A stretch of 58,415 nucleotides of DNA from Flavobacterium aeripolare (GTDB lineage: Bacteria > Bacteroidota > Bacteroidia > Flavobacteriales > Flavobacteriaceae), in NCBI RefSeq assembly GCF_013294025.1, contig NZ_JABSNL010000001.1:458152-516566 (forward strand). The letters are read 5' to 3'. A program made the translations under genes and the position numbers. Shown piece after piece: positions 27,301 to 34,407 of this stretch. The notes beneath the pieces are model-generated. The model did not search any database. It saw only the letters and a list, made by a program, of their open reading frames with translations, and had not been told where the DNA came from. Each line of letters opens with the position of its first letter. The first letter of the stretch is position 1.

Positions 27301-27652
27301 TTTTTTGGACCTAAAATTATTGAAGCACATCATTTATAATTTACTGTCCAATGCCATCAAATATTCTGAAGAGAATCAGGAAATAACTATAGAAGTAAAA
27401 AGTAACGATCAGCAAGTTGCCATAGAGATAAGCGATCATGGAATTGGTATTCCAACCGAAGATCAAAAGAATATGTTCCAGCGTTTTTATCGCGCTAATA
27501 ATGCTTCAAATATTCAAGGAACAGGTTTAGGTCTCCATATTGTAAAGCAGTATACAGAATTGATGGGTGGTTCTATCCGTTTTACAAGCCAGTTAAAAGA
27601 AGGCTCCACTTTTTATATAACATTCCCATTACATAAAAAAACAAATGAATAA
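24389..27652 (+). CDS. LOV-domain multi-PAS/GAF histidine kinase
   Basis: 1087 residues, no membrane segments, from ATG 24389. Order: PAS (about 10-125), PAS_3 type (140-258), PAS (265-375), LOV (385-498), GAF (515-665), coiled coil, PAS (725-845), HisKA with MASHEFRTPLS, HATPase with DHGIGIP and GTGLGLH. The LOV domain has the flavin signature GHNCRFLQG, with Cys429 in the position that forms the photo-adduct, and NYRKDGSLFWN, which binds the flavin ring, so blue-light sensing is expected. The GAF domain has a CSCGTAV motif of the type found next to redox or gas sensing kinases. The first PAS resembles FixL in part, but lacks the HDGYL heme motif. It overlaps its response regulator gene by 8 bp. 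Confidence 0.93.
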   Translation: MINNLEDNLLFKSIFQSSVEGILVVDEQGYIIKANPAGENMFGYAPQELISQKVESLIPTKFRNNHQSHRAHYAVKPKARRMGHNLDLWGLKKDGSQFPLEISLSPTTIDSNQVVIVFVIDTTIRKATQQALVDSESRMAEAQQIAQVGNWYWNLKTNERSWSNEFYRIYGLLPGDERLTKASVSNFIHPNDRENELKTIAHAIENQTDYQYEKRIVRLDNSIRYVISKGVITYDENGKPFEMLGTTQDITQQKETEKELKDSEDRNKVILEVLPDMMFILNNQGEYLDLFAPETRKLLKLKENFIGKNIKEILPKETYQALKVSLNDVSDNKKPQLIEFSLKDQKTFRFYEARIVRFDDNRLLAIVRDITSKKQLDNTLSIRTRALSAASNGIIIVDSLLPDSPIVYSNDSFFTMTGYSESDIIGHNCRFLQGTDHDQEEIGIMSNAVKKGEACNVVLRNYRKDGSLFWNEISLTPVFNDQKVMTHFIGVLNDVTLRKKDDLFKSANKDVMDMIIQYLPLELIGKKIIETIETAIPNCMVAILLLNKETKTLYNLASPSIPKSFSDGLEGISIQENTCSCGTAVNEKREVIVADISISPLWEGYTPLAQDSGIKSCWCFPIYSTDQEVLGIFAIYSNTIREPLAIEKDIIQDITRIASVAIEQHSISNALRQSTEKLAAYAEQLENKVNERTNALNVMVEKLTTSNLNLKDQILETKEAENRVLISKQLLDDVSHNFPGGFISVVDFNLRVVFIGGEELVALGFENLAKNETLLDDITGVSDYLKTLIKDKIVKTLEGEHLSFEVEYRDNYYLVNTTPLANNENKIKQVLLVYNNITLQKKAEFDMFTTLKKEQELSELKSRFIAMASHEFRTPLSAILSSAILIEKQNGVGKEEKRTNYVSKIRSNVKNLVVILNDFLSLSKLQEGKVIVQPVLFDMVAFSKSLIEELEDIKKNGQFITLKYDHLKIEAFLDLKLLKHIIYNLLSNAIKYSEENQEITIEVKSNDQQVAIEISDHGIGIPTEDQKNMFQRFYRANNASNIQGTGLGLHIVKQYTELMGGSIRFTSQLKEGSTFYITFPLHKKTNE

Positions 27653-28715
27653 AGTACTGATAATCGAAGACAATCAAGACGTAAGAGAAAACACTGCTGA
27701 AATTCTTGAACTTGAAAATTATACAGTTATTACTGCTGAAAACGGTAAAATTGGTATTCAAAAAGCCCTAGAAAATAGTCCAGATATTATTATTTGTGAT
27801 ATTATGATGCCCCAAATAGATGGCTATGGTGTATATGATGCTTTAAGCAAAGATATCGTAACAGCTAATATCCCATTTATTTTTCTCACCGCTAAATCTG
27901 GAAAAACAGAAATTCGGAAAGGGATGAATTTAGGCGTAGACGATTATCTAATAAAACCATTTGAAGTGGAAGATTTATTAGGCGCGATTGAATGCAGACT
28001 TAAGAAAAAGGCCTTTTTGAAAAAGGAATATGCAAAAAATATAGATGGCGTTAGCGAATTCCTTACCGAAGCTTCTCAGTATTTAAATCTTGAAGATTTA
28101 TCTAAAAACCGAAATATAAAAAGATACAAAAAGAAAGAACAAATTTTTACCGAAGGTAACGCTGCCCATCAATTGTACTTTATTCAAAGCGGAAATGTAA
28201 AAACCTACAGAACGACGGAGGCAGGAAAGGAATTTGTTATTGCCTTATATGGCCCTGGAGATTTTATAGGGCAACTGTCCCTTCTTGCTAGTGCAGGAAC
28301 TTATGCGGAAACGGCTAGCGTCTTAGAGGATGCAGAAATTCTAGCGATTCCAAAAGATGATTTCACGCAACTACTCTACTTTAATAAAGAAGTATCCAAT
28401 ACGTTTTTTGGGATGATTTCTAATAATATCATCGAACTTCAGGAACAACTGGTCGATATGGCTTTTGCGACAGTACGACAACGAACTGCCAAAGTGCTTT
28501 TAGATTTAGACAAAAAAGGAATGACAAAAGATGAAAACCATATTGGAATAAGTATTCCTCGAGATGATTTTGCCGGACTTATAGGTACTGCCACAGAGAC
28601 TGCTATTAGAATGTTAACTGAATTTAAAAACGAAGGATTAATAGCTGTTGAAACTAACAAAAGATTTGTTTTATTAGATAAAAATAGACTAAAACAAGTT
28701 GCTGATAATCATTAA
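27645..28715 (+). CDS. Second REC-CRP/FNR-type response regulator
   Basis: 356 residues. REC domain with acidic pair ED (8-9), Asp52 (IIICDIMMPQIDGYG) and KPF Lys; cyclic-nucleotide-binding-type beta roll (about 155-270; GPGDFIGQLSLL); Crp-type winged helix. Its recognition helix reads TETAIRMLTEF, lacking the Ser of the E-xx-SR motif in the 12987-14039 paralog, so base preference may differ. The two proteins share the whole architecture. It is the third gene of the MscS - LOV kinase operon and is itself under the FNR-like operator, which would place it downstream of the oxygen pathway or in an autoregulatory loop. Confidence 0.93.
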   Translation: MNKVLIIEDNQDVRENTAEILELENYTVITAENGKIGIQKALENSPDIIICDIMMPQIDGYGVYDALSKDIVTANIPFIFLTAKSGKTEIRKGMNLGVDDYLIKPFEVEDLLGAIECRLKKKAFLKKEYAKNIDGVSEFLTEASQYLNLEDLSKNRNIKRYKKKEQIFTEGNAAHQLYFIQSGNVKTYRTTEAGKEFVIALYGPGDFIGQLSLLASAGTYAETASVLEDAEILAIPKDDFTQLLYFNKEVSNTFFGMISNNIIELQEQLVDMAFATVRQRTAKVLLDLDKKGMTKDENHIGISIPRDDFAGLIGTATETAIRMLTEFKNEGLIAVETNKRFVLLDKNRLKQVADNH

Positions 28716-28805
28716 AATTTTATTGAGTACTAAGAAAATAAATCTAGAATTACAAAATAACACTTTTATAATATAATCCTAGTTTAGGACAACACAGTTG
28801 CATTT

Positions 28806-28844
28806 AAAAAGGAGCTAAGACAGTACAAATGCTTTAGCTCCTTT
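28806..28844 (-). terminator. Terminator of the candidate small RNA
   Basis: Stem AAAGGAGCTAA / TTAGCTCCTTT with a T5 tract on the minus strand. On the plus strand only three T follow, so it is stronger for the minus-strand transcript, although it may also serve the regulator gene ending at 28715. Confidence 0.75.
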
Positions 28845-29000
28845 GAAAGTATCAGTCCTACTTTATAACTGTATTTTTAAATTTATAACAACCAATGGTT
28901 AATTTTAAAAAGATAAACAATTACAAACAACTTCTAATACTTTAGAGACTTTCATTACCATGGTGAAAATCAACATTTCAAGCAATACTTTTCATTCTCT
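28806..29000 (-). ncRNA. Candidate small RNA (or 23-residue peptide mRNA) driven by the CRP/FNR-type operator
   Basis: A perfect operator (29038-29049) and -7 box TATTTTTG (29007-29014) with 23-nt spacing point into a stretch with no annotated gene. It ends about 190 nt later in a hairpin with a T tract on this strand (28806-28844). Predicted start near 29000. The transcript contains a possible 23-codon frame (28976-28905, MLIFTMVMKVSKVLEVVCNC...), so a small protein cannot be excluded. By position and control it resembles FnrS of enterobacteria, an FNR-activated sRNA; there is no sequence relationship that I can see. Confidence 0.6.
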
Positions 29001-29006
29001 CTCCCA

Positions 29007-29049
29007 CAAAAATAGCTACTAATTACAATGTGATAAATGACCTGCATCA
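29007..29049 (-). promoter_or_regulatory. CRP/FNR-type operator and promoter pointing left (candidate sRNA)
   Basis: Reading the minus strand: TGATGCAGGTCA (29049-29038), 23 nt, TATTTTTG (29014-29007). On the plus strand no box fits at 23 nt (the nearest, TACTTTTA, is at 21 nt), so the leftward direction is favoured. Confidence 0.75.
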
Positions 29050-29162
29050 GTTGGTAATTTTTTTAAACTTTACTTTTACTTCCCTATTTCTTTAAATTAT
29101 TTTATGATAAATAAAATCGGTATTTAAAATTTAAGTGAATAACCTAATCAATTTTAAAAGAC

Positions 29163-29205
29163 TGACCTGTGTCATTTTAGGAAAAACAGTAACAGCATAT
29201 CTTTA
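29163..29205 (+). promoter_or_regulatory. CRP/FNR-type operator and promoter of the sigma factor gene
   Basis: TGACCTGTGTCA (29163-29174), 23 nt, TATCTTTA (29198-29205; last base differs from consensus). Predicted start about 29212, leader about 20 nt. Confidence 0.7.
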
Positions 29206-29231
29206 CAGTAAACTTCTTAAAACGATCTCTT

Positions 29232-29996
29232 ATGGAAACAAATATTTCGTATTACCAAAACAAACAGGAATTCCGTCATTTTGTAAGCAATACTTTTCTT
29301 GACCTGATCAAGCTAAAAAAAGAAGACAATAAATCATCTTTTAATGCACTGGTATTAAATATAATACCTGAAATAAAAAAGTACGTCAATGGCCAACTTA
29401 ATACTGTAATCAAAAAAGGACATTTTTCGAAAAATAAAATCAAAGCAGACGATATTATTGACCAACTTTTTATCGAAATCTACGATCATATTGATGAGGT
29501 AAAACAGCAAAAGGACTTTTATCTCTGGTTGTTTAAAAAAACAAATGAACTTCTAGATGATCTTACCATAGAAGAAGAATTTGATGAAATATTCTTTAAA
29601 AACATTGATGACTATACTAAACCCGAATGGGATGCAATGCAGGAAAATTTTAGCACAGATGGTGGTGGCGATCTTCTGATGATTGAAGAGCTAGATGATA
29701 TGTCTTACAACCATAACGACTATACTTTAAATCATGTATTTATAAAGGACAATCAAAAATCATTTATCGAAAAAATTGACAAAGATTTAAGTGCCCAAGA
29801 AATTCAAAATCACATTCAAATGGTGCTGTACAATTTACCTAATTCTATGCGCAATGTATTTGAATTATTCGCTATTGAACAACTAGAACTAGAGGAAATT
29901 GCAAAAATAAGAAACAACACACTAGAAGAGGTTTCCCAACTTTTAACCGACACTAAACAAGTTTTACAAGCAAGTTTTGTAAAAAGATTCATTTAG
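29232..29996 (+). CDS. ECF-like RNA polymerase sigma factor
   Basis: 254 residues. The N-terminal part (SFNALVLNIIPEIKKYVNGQLN, then ADDIIDQLFIEIYDHIDEVKQQKDFYLWLFKKTNEL) matches sigma region 2 in pattern, including the DDIIDQLFIEIYDH helix. An unusually long acidic linker (IEEEFDEIFFKNIDDYTKPEWDAMQ region, about 100-175) follows, then region 4 (LYNLPNSMRNVFELFAIEQLELEEIAKIRNNTLEEVSQLL). It lies directly behind an FNR-like operator, so it would relay the signal to a further set of promoters. No anti-sigma factor is adjacent; the next gene (30084) is a small protein of unknown role and might fill it. Confidence 0.8.
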   Translation: METNISYYQNKQEFRHFVSNTFLDLIKLKKEDNKSSFNALVLNIIPEIKKYVNGQLNTVIKKGHFSKNKIKADDIIDQLFIEIYDHIDEVKQQKDFYLWLFKKTNELLDDLTIEEEFDEIFFKNIDDYTKPEWDAMQENFSTDGGGDLLMIEELDDMSYNHNDYTLNHVFIKDNQKSFIEKIDKDLSAQEIQNHIQMVLYNLPNSMRNVFELFAIEQLELEEIAKIRNNTLEEVSQLLTDTKQVLQASFVKRFI

Positions 29997-30083
29997 ATAA
30001 TGACATTAATTTCCTCAATCACTAAACAAATAGCACAGCAATAAGTAAAAAACAATTCCTTATTAATTTAGAAACTTCAAGCC

Positions 30084-30443
30084 ATGCAAATATTACTATA
30101 CAAGAGAAAATACAAAGTAAATGAGAATATTCAAAATTTCATGCATTTTTACAATGCTGAAAACATGAAACATTTAGCTAGTGATTTATTAGATAAAGGA
30201 TTATCTCCAGATCAAATTGCAAATGCATTTACAACAGCTATCAAAGTAGCAAATGTTTCAGGAATTGAAGTCGAAAAACATTTCATGCCTATTTATAGCA
30301 GCATCAATAATGAAATAATTCAAGACTGTAAACTATCTGATTTAGGTTATGGGTTGGTCTTGATGAACGCCGATTCTAATTTATCTTCTGTAGGCGCTTT
30401 TCAAATAGATATTTTAAAGGGATATTTAAAAAAGCGTTCCTAA
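30084..30443 (+). CDS. Hypothetical protein downstream of the sigma factor
   Basis: 119 residues, no membrane segment or signal. Mostly helical, with a segment NMKHLASDLLDKGLSPDQIANAFTTAIKVANVSGIEVEKHF. It lies 87 bp after the sigma factor gene and before a strong terminator, so both are probably one transcript. A regulator of the sigma factor is possible by position only. I do not recognise the family. Confidence 0.75.
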   Translation: MQILLYKRKYKVNENIQNFMHFYNAENMKHLASDLLDKGLSPDQIANAFTTAIKVANVSGIEVEKHFMPIYSSINNEIIQDCKLSDLGYGLVLMNADSNLSSVGAFQIDILKGYLKKRS

Positions 30444-30459
30444 CTAATGAAATCAATAA

Positions 30460-30489
30460 AGGATAAACAGTATTGAACCTGTTTATCCT
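30460..30489. terminator. Terminator between convergent genes
   Basis: Perfect 11-bp stem AGGATAAACAG / CTGTTTATCCT with an 8-nt loop, followed by ATTTTACTTTT on the plus strand. It lies between the convergent genes ending at 30443 and 30536. Confidence 0.75.
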
Positions 30490-30535
30490 ATTTTACTTTT
30501 ACTTCAAATATCTAAGGGCTTTAATTATGTATAAC

Positions 30536-31432
30536 CTATTTTAAGAAATCCGGATTTTCATAAGCTGGATTCGGGTATTTATAAAAACCTTCACCAGTAG
30601 CAACACCTAGTTTATTTTTATCAATAAAATGCTCTTTCAAGTATTTCACCGTTTTTATTTTTAACTCATCTTGTGTTTTTTCGGCTGCTATTATGTTGAT
30701 ATTATAGGCAGTGGTAATCCCTACAACATCTAGAATTCCAAACGGTCCTACAGGAGCACCAGTTGCTTTTATCCATGTTTTATCTATCGTTTCCACATCG
30801 GCAACTTCATTCACTAGCAAATTAGTCGCAGCACTTAATAAAGGCACTAATAAAGAGTTTAGAATGTATCCAGGTTGCTCTTTCAGTACCGGCAAAGCAA
30901 GCATCCCTATAGCTTTAGCAAAGCTTACTACATCTTTAAAAACTTCAGGATCTGTCCCAGCATGTCCCATAACTTCGGCCGTGTTGTGAATCCAAATCGT
31001 ATTGGCAAAATGCAACGCTAAAAACTTGGATGGCCTTCCTGTAGCATCTGCAAAATCACTTGGTAAAAGCGTTGAAGAGTTGGTTGCAAAAATTGTTTTT
31101 TCGGGAGCAACTTTAGCCAACTTATGATAAAAATCAATTTTTATCGCTGGGTTTTCTGGAACCGCTTCAATTAATAAGTCGGCATTTGCAACAGCTAACC
31201 CCAAATCAGCATTGTAACTTAGATTTTTGAAAGTTTTATCCAATTGTTCTTGAGTTGCATTCAAATCTTTTTTGTAGGAAGCACCTAAATCTTTAAATTT
31301 CGCTTTTGCTTGGTCTAACACAGAATCATTTACATCATAAACAGTCACATTAAAACCATGAAATGCTGTTTGAAATGCAACTTGATACCCTAAAACACCA
31401 CTTCCTGCTACGGTAATATTTTTATAGTTCAT
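30536..31432 (-). CDS. 3-hydroxyacyl-CoA dehydrogenase (3-hydroxybutyryl-CoA dehydrogenase type)
   Basis: 298 residues. N-terminal NAD-binding Rossmann fold (ITVAGSGVLGYQVA), then catalytic motifs: SSTLLPSDFA, a His in ALHFANTIWIHN replacing the usual HFFNP motif, and QPGYILNSLL for the helical C-terminal domain that ends with GEGFYKYPNP. It would oxidise 3-hydroxyacyl-CoA or reduce acetoacetyl-CoA with NAD(H). The promoter carries the FNR-like operator, with a leader of about 125 nt. Under low oxygen a reductive role as an NADH sink is conceivable (inference). It stands alone, without partner thiolase or crotonase genes in the window. Confidence 0.9.
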   Translation of the reverse strand: MNYKNITVAGSGVLGYQVAFQTAFHGFNVTVYDVNDSVLDQAKAKFKDLGASYKKDLNATQEQLDKTFKNLSYNADLGLAVANADLLIEAVPENPAIKIDFYHKLAKVAPEKTIFATNSSTLLPSDFADATGRPSKFLALHFANTIWIHNTAEVMGHAGTDPEVFKDVVSFAKAIGMLALPVLKEQPGYILNSLLVPLLSAATNLLVNEVADVETIDKTWIKATGAPVGPFGILDVVGITTAYNINIIAAEKTQDELKIKTVKYLKEHFIDKNKLGVATGEGFYKYPNPAYENPDFLK

Positions 31433-31563
31433 TTTATAATAATTAAATTGTTACTCTTCTTTATCCCAAATTTCGCTTATTATTGTTTTTAGGATTTGGT
31501 GCACTGCATCCTCATTTATTGCAATACATGCTACTATTTTTCTCATAATAAGCAGGATTACTC

Positions 31564-31606
31564 CAAAATTAGTACTTTCAAGAGAAACAATAACTGATCT
31601 GAGTCA
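31564..31606 (-). promoter_or_regulatory. CRP/FNR-type operator and promoter of the hydroxyacyl-CoA dehydrogenase
   Basis: Minus strand: TGACTCAGATCA (31606-31595), 23 nt, perfect TAATTTTG (31571-31564). Predicted start about 31557. Confidence 0.82.
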
Positions 31607-31612
31607 GCTATG

Positions 31613-31650
31613 AAAAAGGCTCTAAACTTTGATAGTTTTAGAGCCTTTTT
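31613..31650. terminator. Bidirectional terminator downstream of the BON gene
   Basis: AAAAAGGCTCTAAA pairs with TTTAGAGCCTTTTT around a short loop, with T or A runs on both sides. It separates the BON gene (ending 31701) from the dehydrogenase promoter. Confidence 0.85.
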
Positions 31651-31700
31651 CTAACGGAAATTATCATGAGTAAATCCTCGCTACTACTAAAATAAATTTG

Positions 31701-32351
31701 CTATTCCACTTCCAACTTATTCTCTACTCTCCAAACTCCTGGGGCATAATAAGCTGTTGTTTTAGCTTTATCTTTTTCTTTCATAGAACGCACTTTACCC
31801 GTCAATTTAATGGTATGCCCGTCAGCTTTTACAGTAATATTTCCAGCATCAATATCAGCCGAACGTTCAAATGCTTTTTTTATTTTTTCCTTAATATCAA
31901 TCGGGTTCACTGTGTTTTTAAGGACTATATTGTTCATAACATAACGAACACCCGTTAGGTTTTCTATAGCTTTTTTAGCAGCATTTTTCTCAAAATCCCA
32001 CTCTACTTCACCATTTAAATACACCCAGCCATTGTCTACTTGTAGTTGTACTTTATTCTCTGGAACTGATATATCACATTTCAAAGCATTGACTGCTGCA
32101 GTAGCTATTTCAGTATCTGACTTAGCAGAGGTGGTGCCATATTTAACCTCAATATCTTCAGCTACTCCTTTTACTCCTACTACACTCCTGGCTGCCATTT
32201 CTGCTTCTTGTTTTTTTACATAACTGTCTACGATTCCTGATAGCGTTACAATTCCATCTTTTACAATTACACCAATTTGAATTTCGTCAATATTGGGTTG
32301 CCATTGTAATTCTTCCAAGACATTTTCTTTTATACTAAGATCTGTTCTCAT
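31701..32351 (-). CDS. BON-domain protein (OsmY-like), copy 1
   Basis: 216 residues with three BON domains (about 3-70, 78-145, 150-215), each with the pattern VKDGIVTLSGIVDS, NGWVYLNGEVEW, ADGHTIKLTGKVRS. No signal peptide is visible, so unlike E. coli OsmY it would remain cytoplasmic. BON domains bind phospholipid surfaces and appear in osmotic and stationary-phase stress proteins. A paralog is at 56153-56836. The FNR-like operator stands about 30 nt upstream of the predicted mRNA start. Role in envelope or general stress is inferred. Confidence 0.9.
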   Translation of the reverse strand: MRTDLSIKENVLEELQWQPNIDEIQIGVIVKDGIVTLSGIVDSYVKKQEAEMAARSVVGVKGVAEDIEVKYGTTSAKSDTEIATAAVNALKCDISVPENKVQLQVDNGWVYLNGEVEWDFEKNAAKKAIENLTGVRYVMNNIVLKNTVNPIDIKEKIKKAFERSADIDAGNITVKADGHTIKLTGKVRSMKEKDKAKTTAYYAPGVWRVENKLEVE

Positions 32352-32386
32352 AATTTCTATTATTTAAATTAAGAATGATTATGAAA

Positions 32387-32429
32387 CAAATGTATGATGG
32401 CTATAAAGCATTGACAATGATCTATATCA
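32387..32429 (-). promoter_or_regulatory. CRP/FNR-type operator and promoter of BON copy 1
   Basis: Minus strand: TGATATAGATCA (32429-32418), 23 nt, perfect TACATTTG (32394-32387). This operator has the full FNR core TGAT-N4-ATCA read from the plus strand. Leader about 29 nt. Confidence 0.85.
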
Positions 32430-32569
32430 GCACATATTTATTTCGTAAAAAATTAAAAGAGCATAAAAATTACTGGAAAATTTATTTTCTACAAAAAGAA
32501 AAAAACCAAACAGAATAATTCCTACTTGGGTTGATAAATTGCATTTCCATTTCCATTAAATTAGCAATC

Positions 32570-33046
32570 TTATTTTAGATGAGAACGCAACATCCAAGCT
32601 GTCTTTTCATGTTGCTCCATTAATCCTGTTATATAATCACTAATTCCATCTGCCTTCATTTTGTCGGCAATAGGTTTTATTTCTTCTCTAATGAAAACAA
32701 TAATACTTTCATGATCTTCTAACAATTCAGCAAAAATACTTTGACTGTCATTCTTACCTTTGATTTCTTCAGTAAGGTGTGTTAGTTCCAAATATTTTTT
32801 TAAAGTTGCTGGTACATAATGCCCCAAAGCACGTATTTTTTCGGCAACTGTATCAACTGTGCTTTGTTGCTCATGGTACAATGTTTCTAAATATAAGTGC
32901 ACTGCGTGAAAATCAGGCCCTTCAATGTTCCAATGGAAATTAAGTGTTTTTGAATAAAGAATAGATTCATCTGCCAATATCTTTGATAATTGGTCTGCGA
33001 TTGCTTGTCTATTCTCTACTGAAATTCCGATGTTTGGAGTTTTCAT
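32570..33046 (-). CDS. Dps-type ferritin, copy 1
   Basis: 158 residues, the usual Dps length. The ferroxidase signature is visible: KTLNFHWNIEGPDFHAVHLYLETLY and HEQQSTVDTVAEKIRALG. Dps dodecamers oxidise and store iron using peroxide and protect DNA. A paralog is at 48421-48897. Here Dps is controlled by the FNR-like operator and its neighbours are a peroxiredoxin and a DsbA-like protein, a coherent oxidative-stress group. The Lys-rich tail used for DNA binding in E. coli Dps is absent. Confidence 0.94.
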   Translation of the reverse strand: MKTPNIGISVENRQAIADQLSKILADESILYSKTLNFHWNIEGPDFHAVHLYLETLYHEQQSTVDTVAEKIRALGHYVPATLKKYLELTHLTEEIKGKNDSQSIFAELLEDHESIIVFIREEIKPIADKMKADGISDYITGLMEQHEKTAWMLRSHLK

Positions 33047-33074
33047 TTTTTTTGGTTTTAAATTTTTAATTACT

Positions 33075-33117
33075 CAAAGTTATTAAAGCATAAGAGCAAT
33101 TAAAATGACTTACGTCA
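33075..33117 (-). promoter_or_regulatory. CRP/FNR-type operator and promoter of Dps copy 1
   Basis: Minus strand: TGACGTAAGTCA (33117-33106), 23 nt, perfect TAACTTTG (33082-33075). Leader about 22 nt. Confidence 0.83.
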
Positions 33118-33146
33118 GTATTAAAACTATTTTTTTGAAAGGATTT

Positions 33147-33662
33147 TTATGCTCTGCTACCCTCAATTACCGCTAATAAATTAGCAGCATCTCCATCAAA
33201 TTTGTTTCCGTTAACAAAGAAAGAAGGCGTGCCATTTACACCGCTTCGAATACCGCTTTCAAAATCATTATCTATTTTTTCGGCTATACTACTAAGCTGC
33301 ATATCCTCTTTAAATTTGTCGATGTCTAATCCTAATTTCTCCGCATGCGCAATAAAATCACTGGATTGTAAATTTTCTTGGTTTTCGAAAATGCTGTTGT
33401 GCATCTCCCAATATTTACCTTGAATTGCAGCGGCTTCTGCTGCCATTGCCGCTTCACGAGCATTTTCATGCATTTCTGACAATGGAAAATTTCTAAAAAC
33501 AAAAGTAACTTGGTTACCAAATTCTTTTATTATTTTTTCTACAACTGGGTGTGCCGCCCCACAATGTCCGCACTGGAAATCCCCAAATTCTACGATTTCT
33601 AAATTAGCGCTTGAATCTCCTTTGATATGATCTTGTTTATTAACTTCTGGATGTAAACTCAT
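33147..33662 (-). CDS. DsbA-family thiol oxidoreductase, cytosolic
   Basis: 171 residues. Thioredoxin-like fold with active site FQCGHCGA, an inserted helical domain and the cis-Pro motif VNGTPSFFVNG, typical of the DsbA/FrnE-like group. There is no signal peptide, so it acts in the cytoplasm, unlike classical DsbA. It is 11 bp downstream of the peroxiredoxin gene, so it may be its reductase or a stress disulfide handler. No operator was seen before this pair. Confidence 0.9.
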   Translation of the reverse strand: MSLHPEVNKQDHIKGDSSANLEIVEFGDFQCGHCGAAHPVVEKIIKEFGNQVTFVFRNFPLSEMHENAREAAMAAEAAAIQGKYWEMHNSIFENQENLQSSDFIAHAEKLGLDIDKFKEDMQLSSIAEKIDNDFESGIRSGVNGTPSFFVNGNKFDGDAANLLAVIEGSRA

Positions 33663-33673
33663 TTTCTTGTTTT

Positions 33674-34132
33674 TTATTTATTCATATTTTCTAATGCTTC
33701 TAAAATACCATCCGCACCAGGGTTTTCTTCATTTGGAGAGACAAAACTCCATTCTATAACTCCTTCTTTATTAATTACAAATAAAGCTCTTTTAGATTGC
33801 CCTTCTTTCTCATCATAAGCTCCGTAAGCTTTTGAAACGGCCCCTTTAGGTTCAAAGTCGGCTAATAAAGGAAAATGTAGATTACGAGAATCTGTAAACG
33901 CCTTATGGCACCATACACTATCTACTGATATACCAAATATTTCAGCGTCATGTTTTTCAAAGTATTTGAGTGTTTCATTATATAAAGCCATTTGGTCGCT
34001 ACAAACAGGACTCCAATCAGCGGGATAAAAGGCAAGAATTACATTTTTCCCTTTCATATCAGCTAATGTTATTTCTTTGTCCGGTGTTGCGTATAAGGTA
34101 AAATTAGGTGCAGTATCGTTTTTATGTAACAT
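33674..34132 (-). CDS. Peroxiredoxin (AhpC/TSA family)
   Basis: 152 residues. The peroxidatic Cys44 lies in PADWSPVCSDQ, matching the PxxxS/TxxC motif of peroxiredoxins. A second Cys (SVWCHKAF) occurs where AhpE/BCP-like members may carry a partner Cys. Peroxiredoxins reduce hydrogen peroxide and organic peroxides. It is the first gene of a two-gene unit with the DsbA-like protein. The promoter has a TATATTTG box (34196-34203) but no FNR-like operator at the standard place. Confidence 0.92.
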   Translation of the reverse strand: MLHKNDTAPNFTLYATPDKEITLADMKGKNVILAFYPADWSPVCSDQMALYNETLKYFEKHDAEIFGISVDSVWCHKAFTDSRNLHFPLLADFEPKGAVSKAYGAYDEKEGQSKRALFVINKEGVIEWSFVSPNEENPGADGILEALENMNK

Positions 34133-34195
34133 AGTATGTACTGTTTAAATTAAATATTGGAATCAAATTTTCATTCGCACCGTTAAAATTATATT

Positions 34196-34203
34196 CAAAT
34201 ATA
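34196..34203 (-). promoter_or_regulatory. Putative -7 box of the peroxiredoxin unit
   Basis: TATATTTG on the minus strand. The 12 bases at the operator position (23 nt upstream) do not contain TGA or TCA half-sites, so this promoter looks independent of the FNR-like system. Confidence 0.5.
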
Positions 34204-34288
34204 ATCTTTGTAAGCCCTTTTAAGATTACGGATTTTTAAGCATATGTTATTTCATTGCCATGTATTTATAACTGATTGTTAAAGCTGA

Positions 34289-34326
34289 AAAAAACAGCCA
34301 ACCAATATAATGGCAAAGCTGTTTTT
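34289..34326. terminator. Terminator after the oleate hydratase gene
   Basis: AAAAACAGC / GCTGTTTTT inverted repeat with a 19-nt loop; the minus strand ends in seven T. It lies about 80 bp after the stop at 34408. Confidence 0.7.
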
Positions 34327-34407
34327 AAATCAAAATTGATGTTAATAAATTAATCTGATGCAGCGCCCTCTCTTCATTTTATAATAGGGTAGCAACATAC
34401 TTTCAGT

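Noticed and set aside
34196..34238. FNR-type operator for the peroxiredoxin promoter
   Set aside because: The -7 box is good, but the bases at the operator position contain neither TGA nor TCA.
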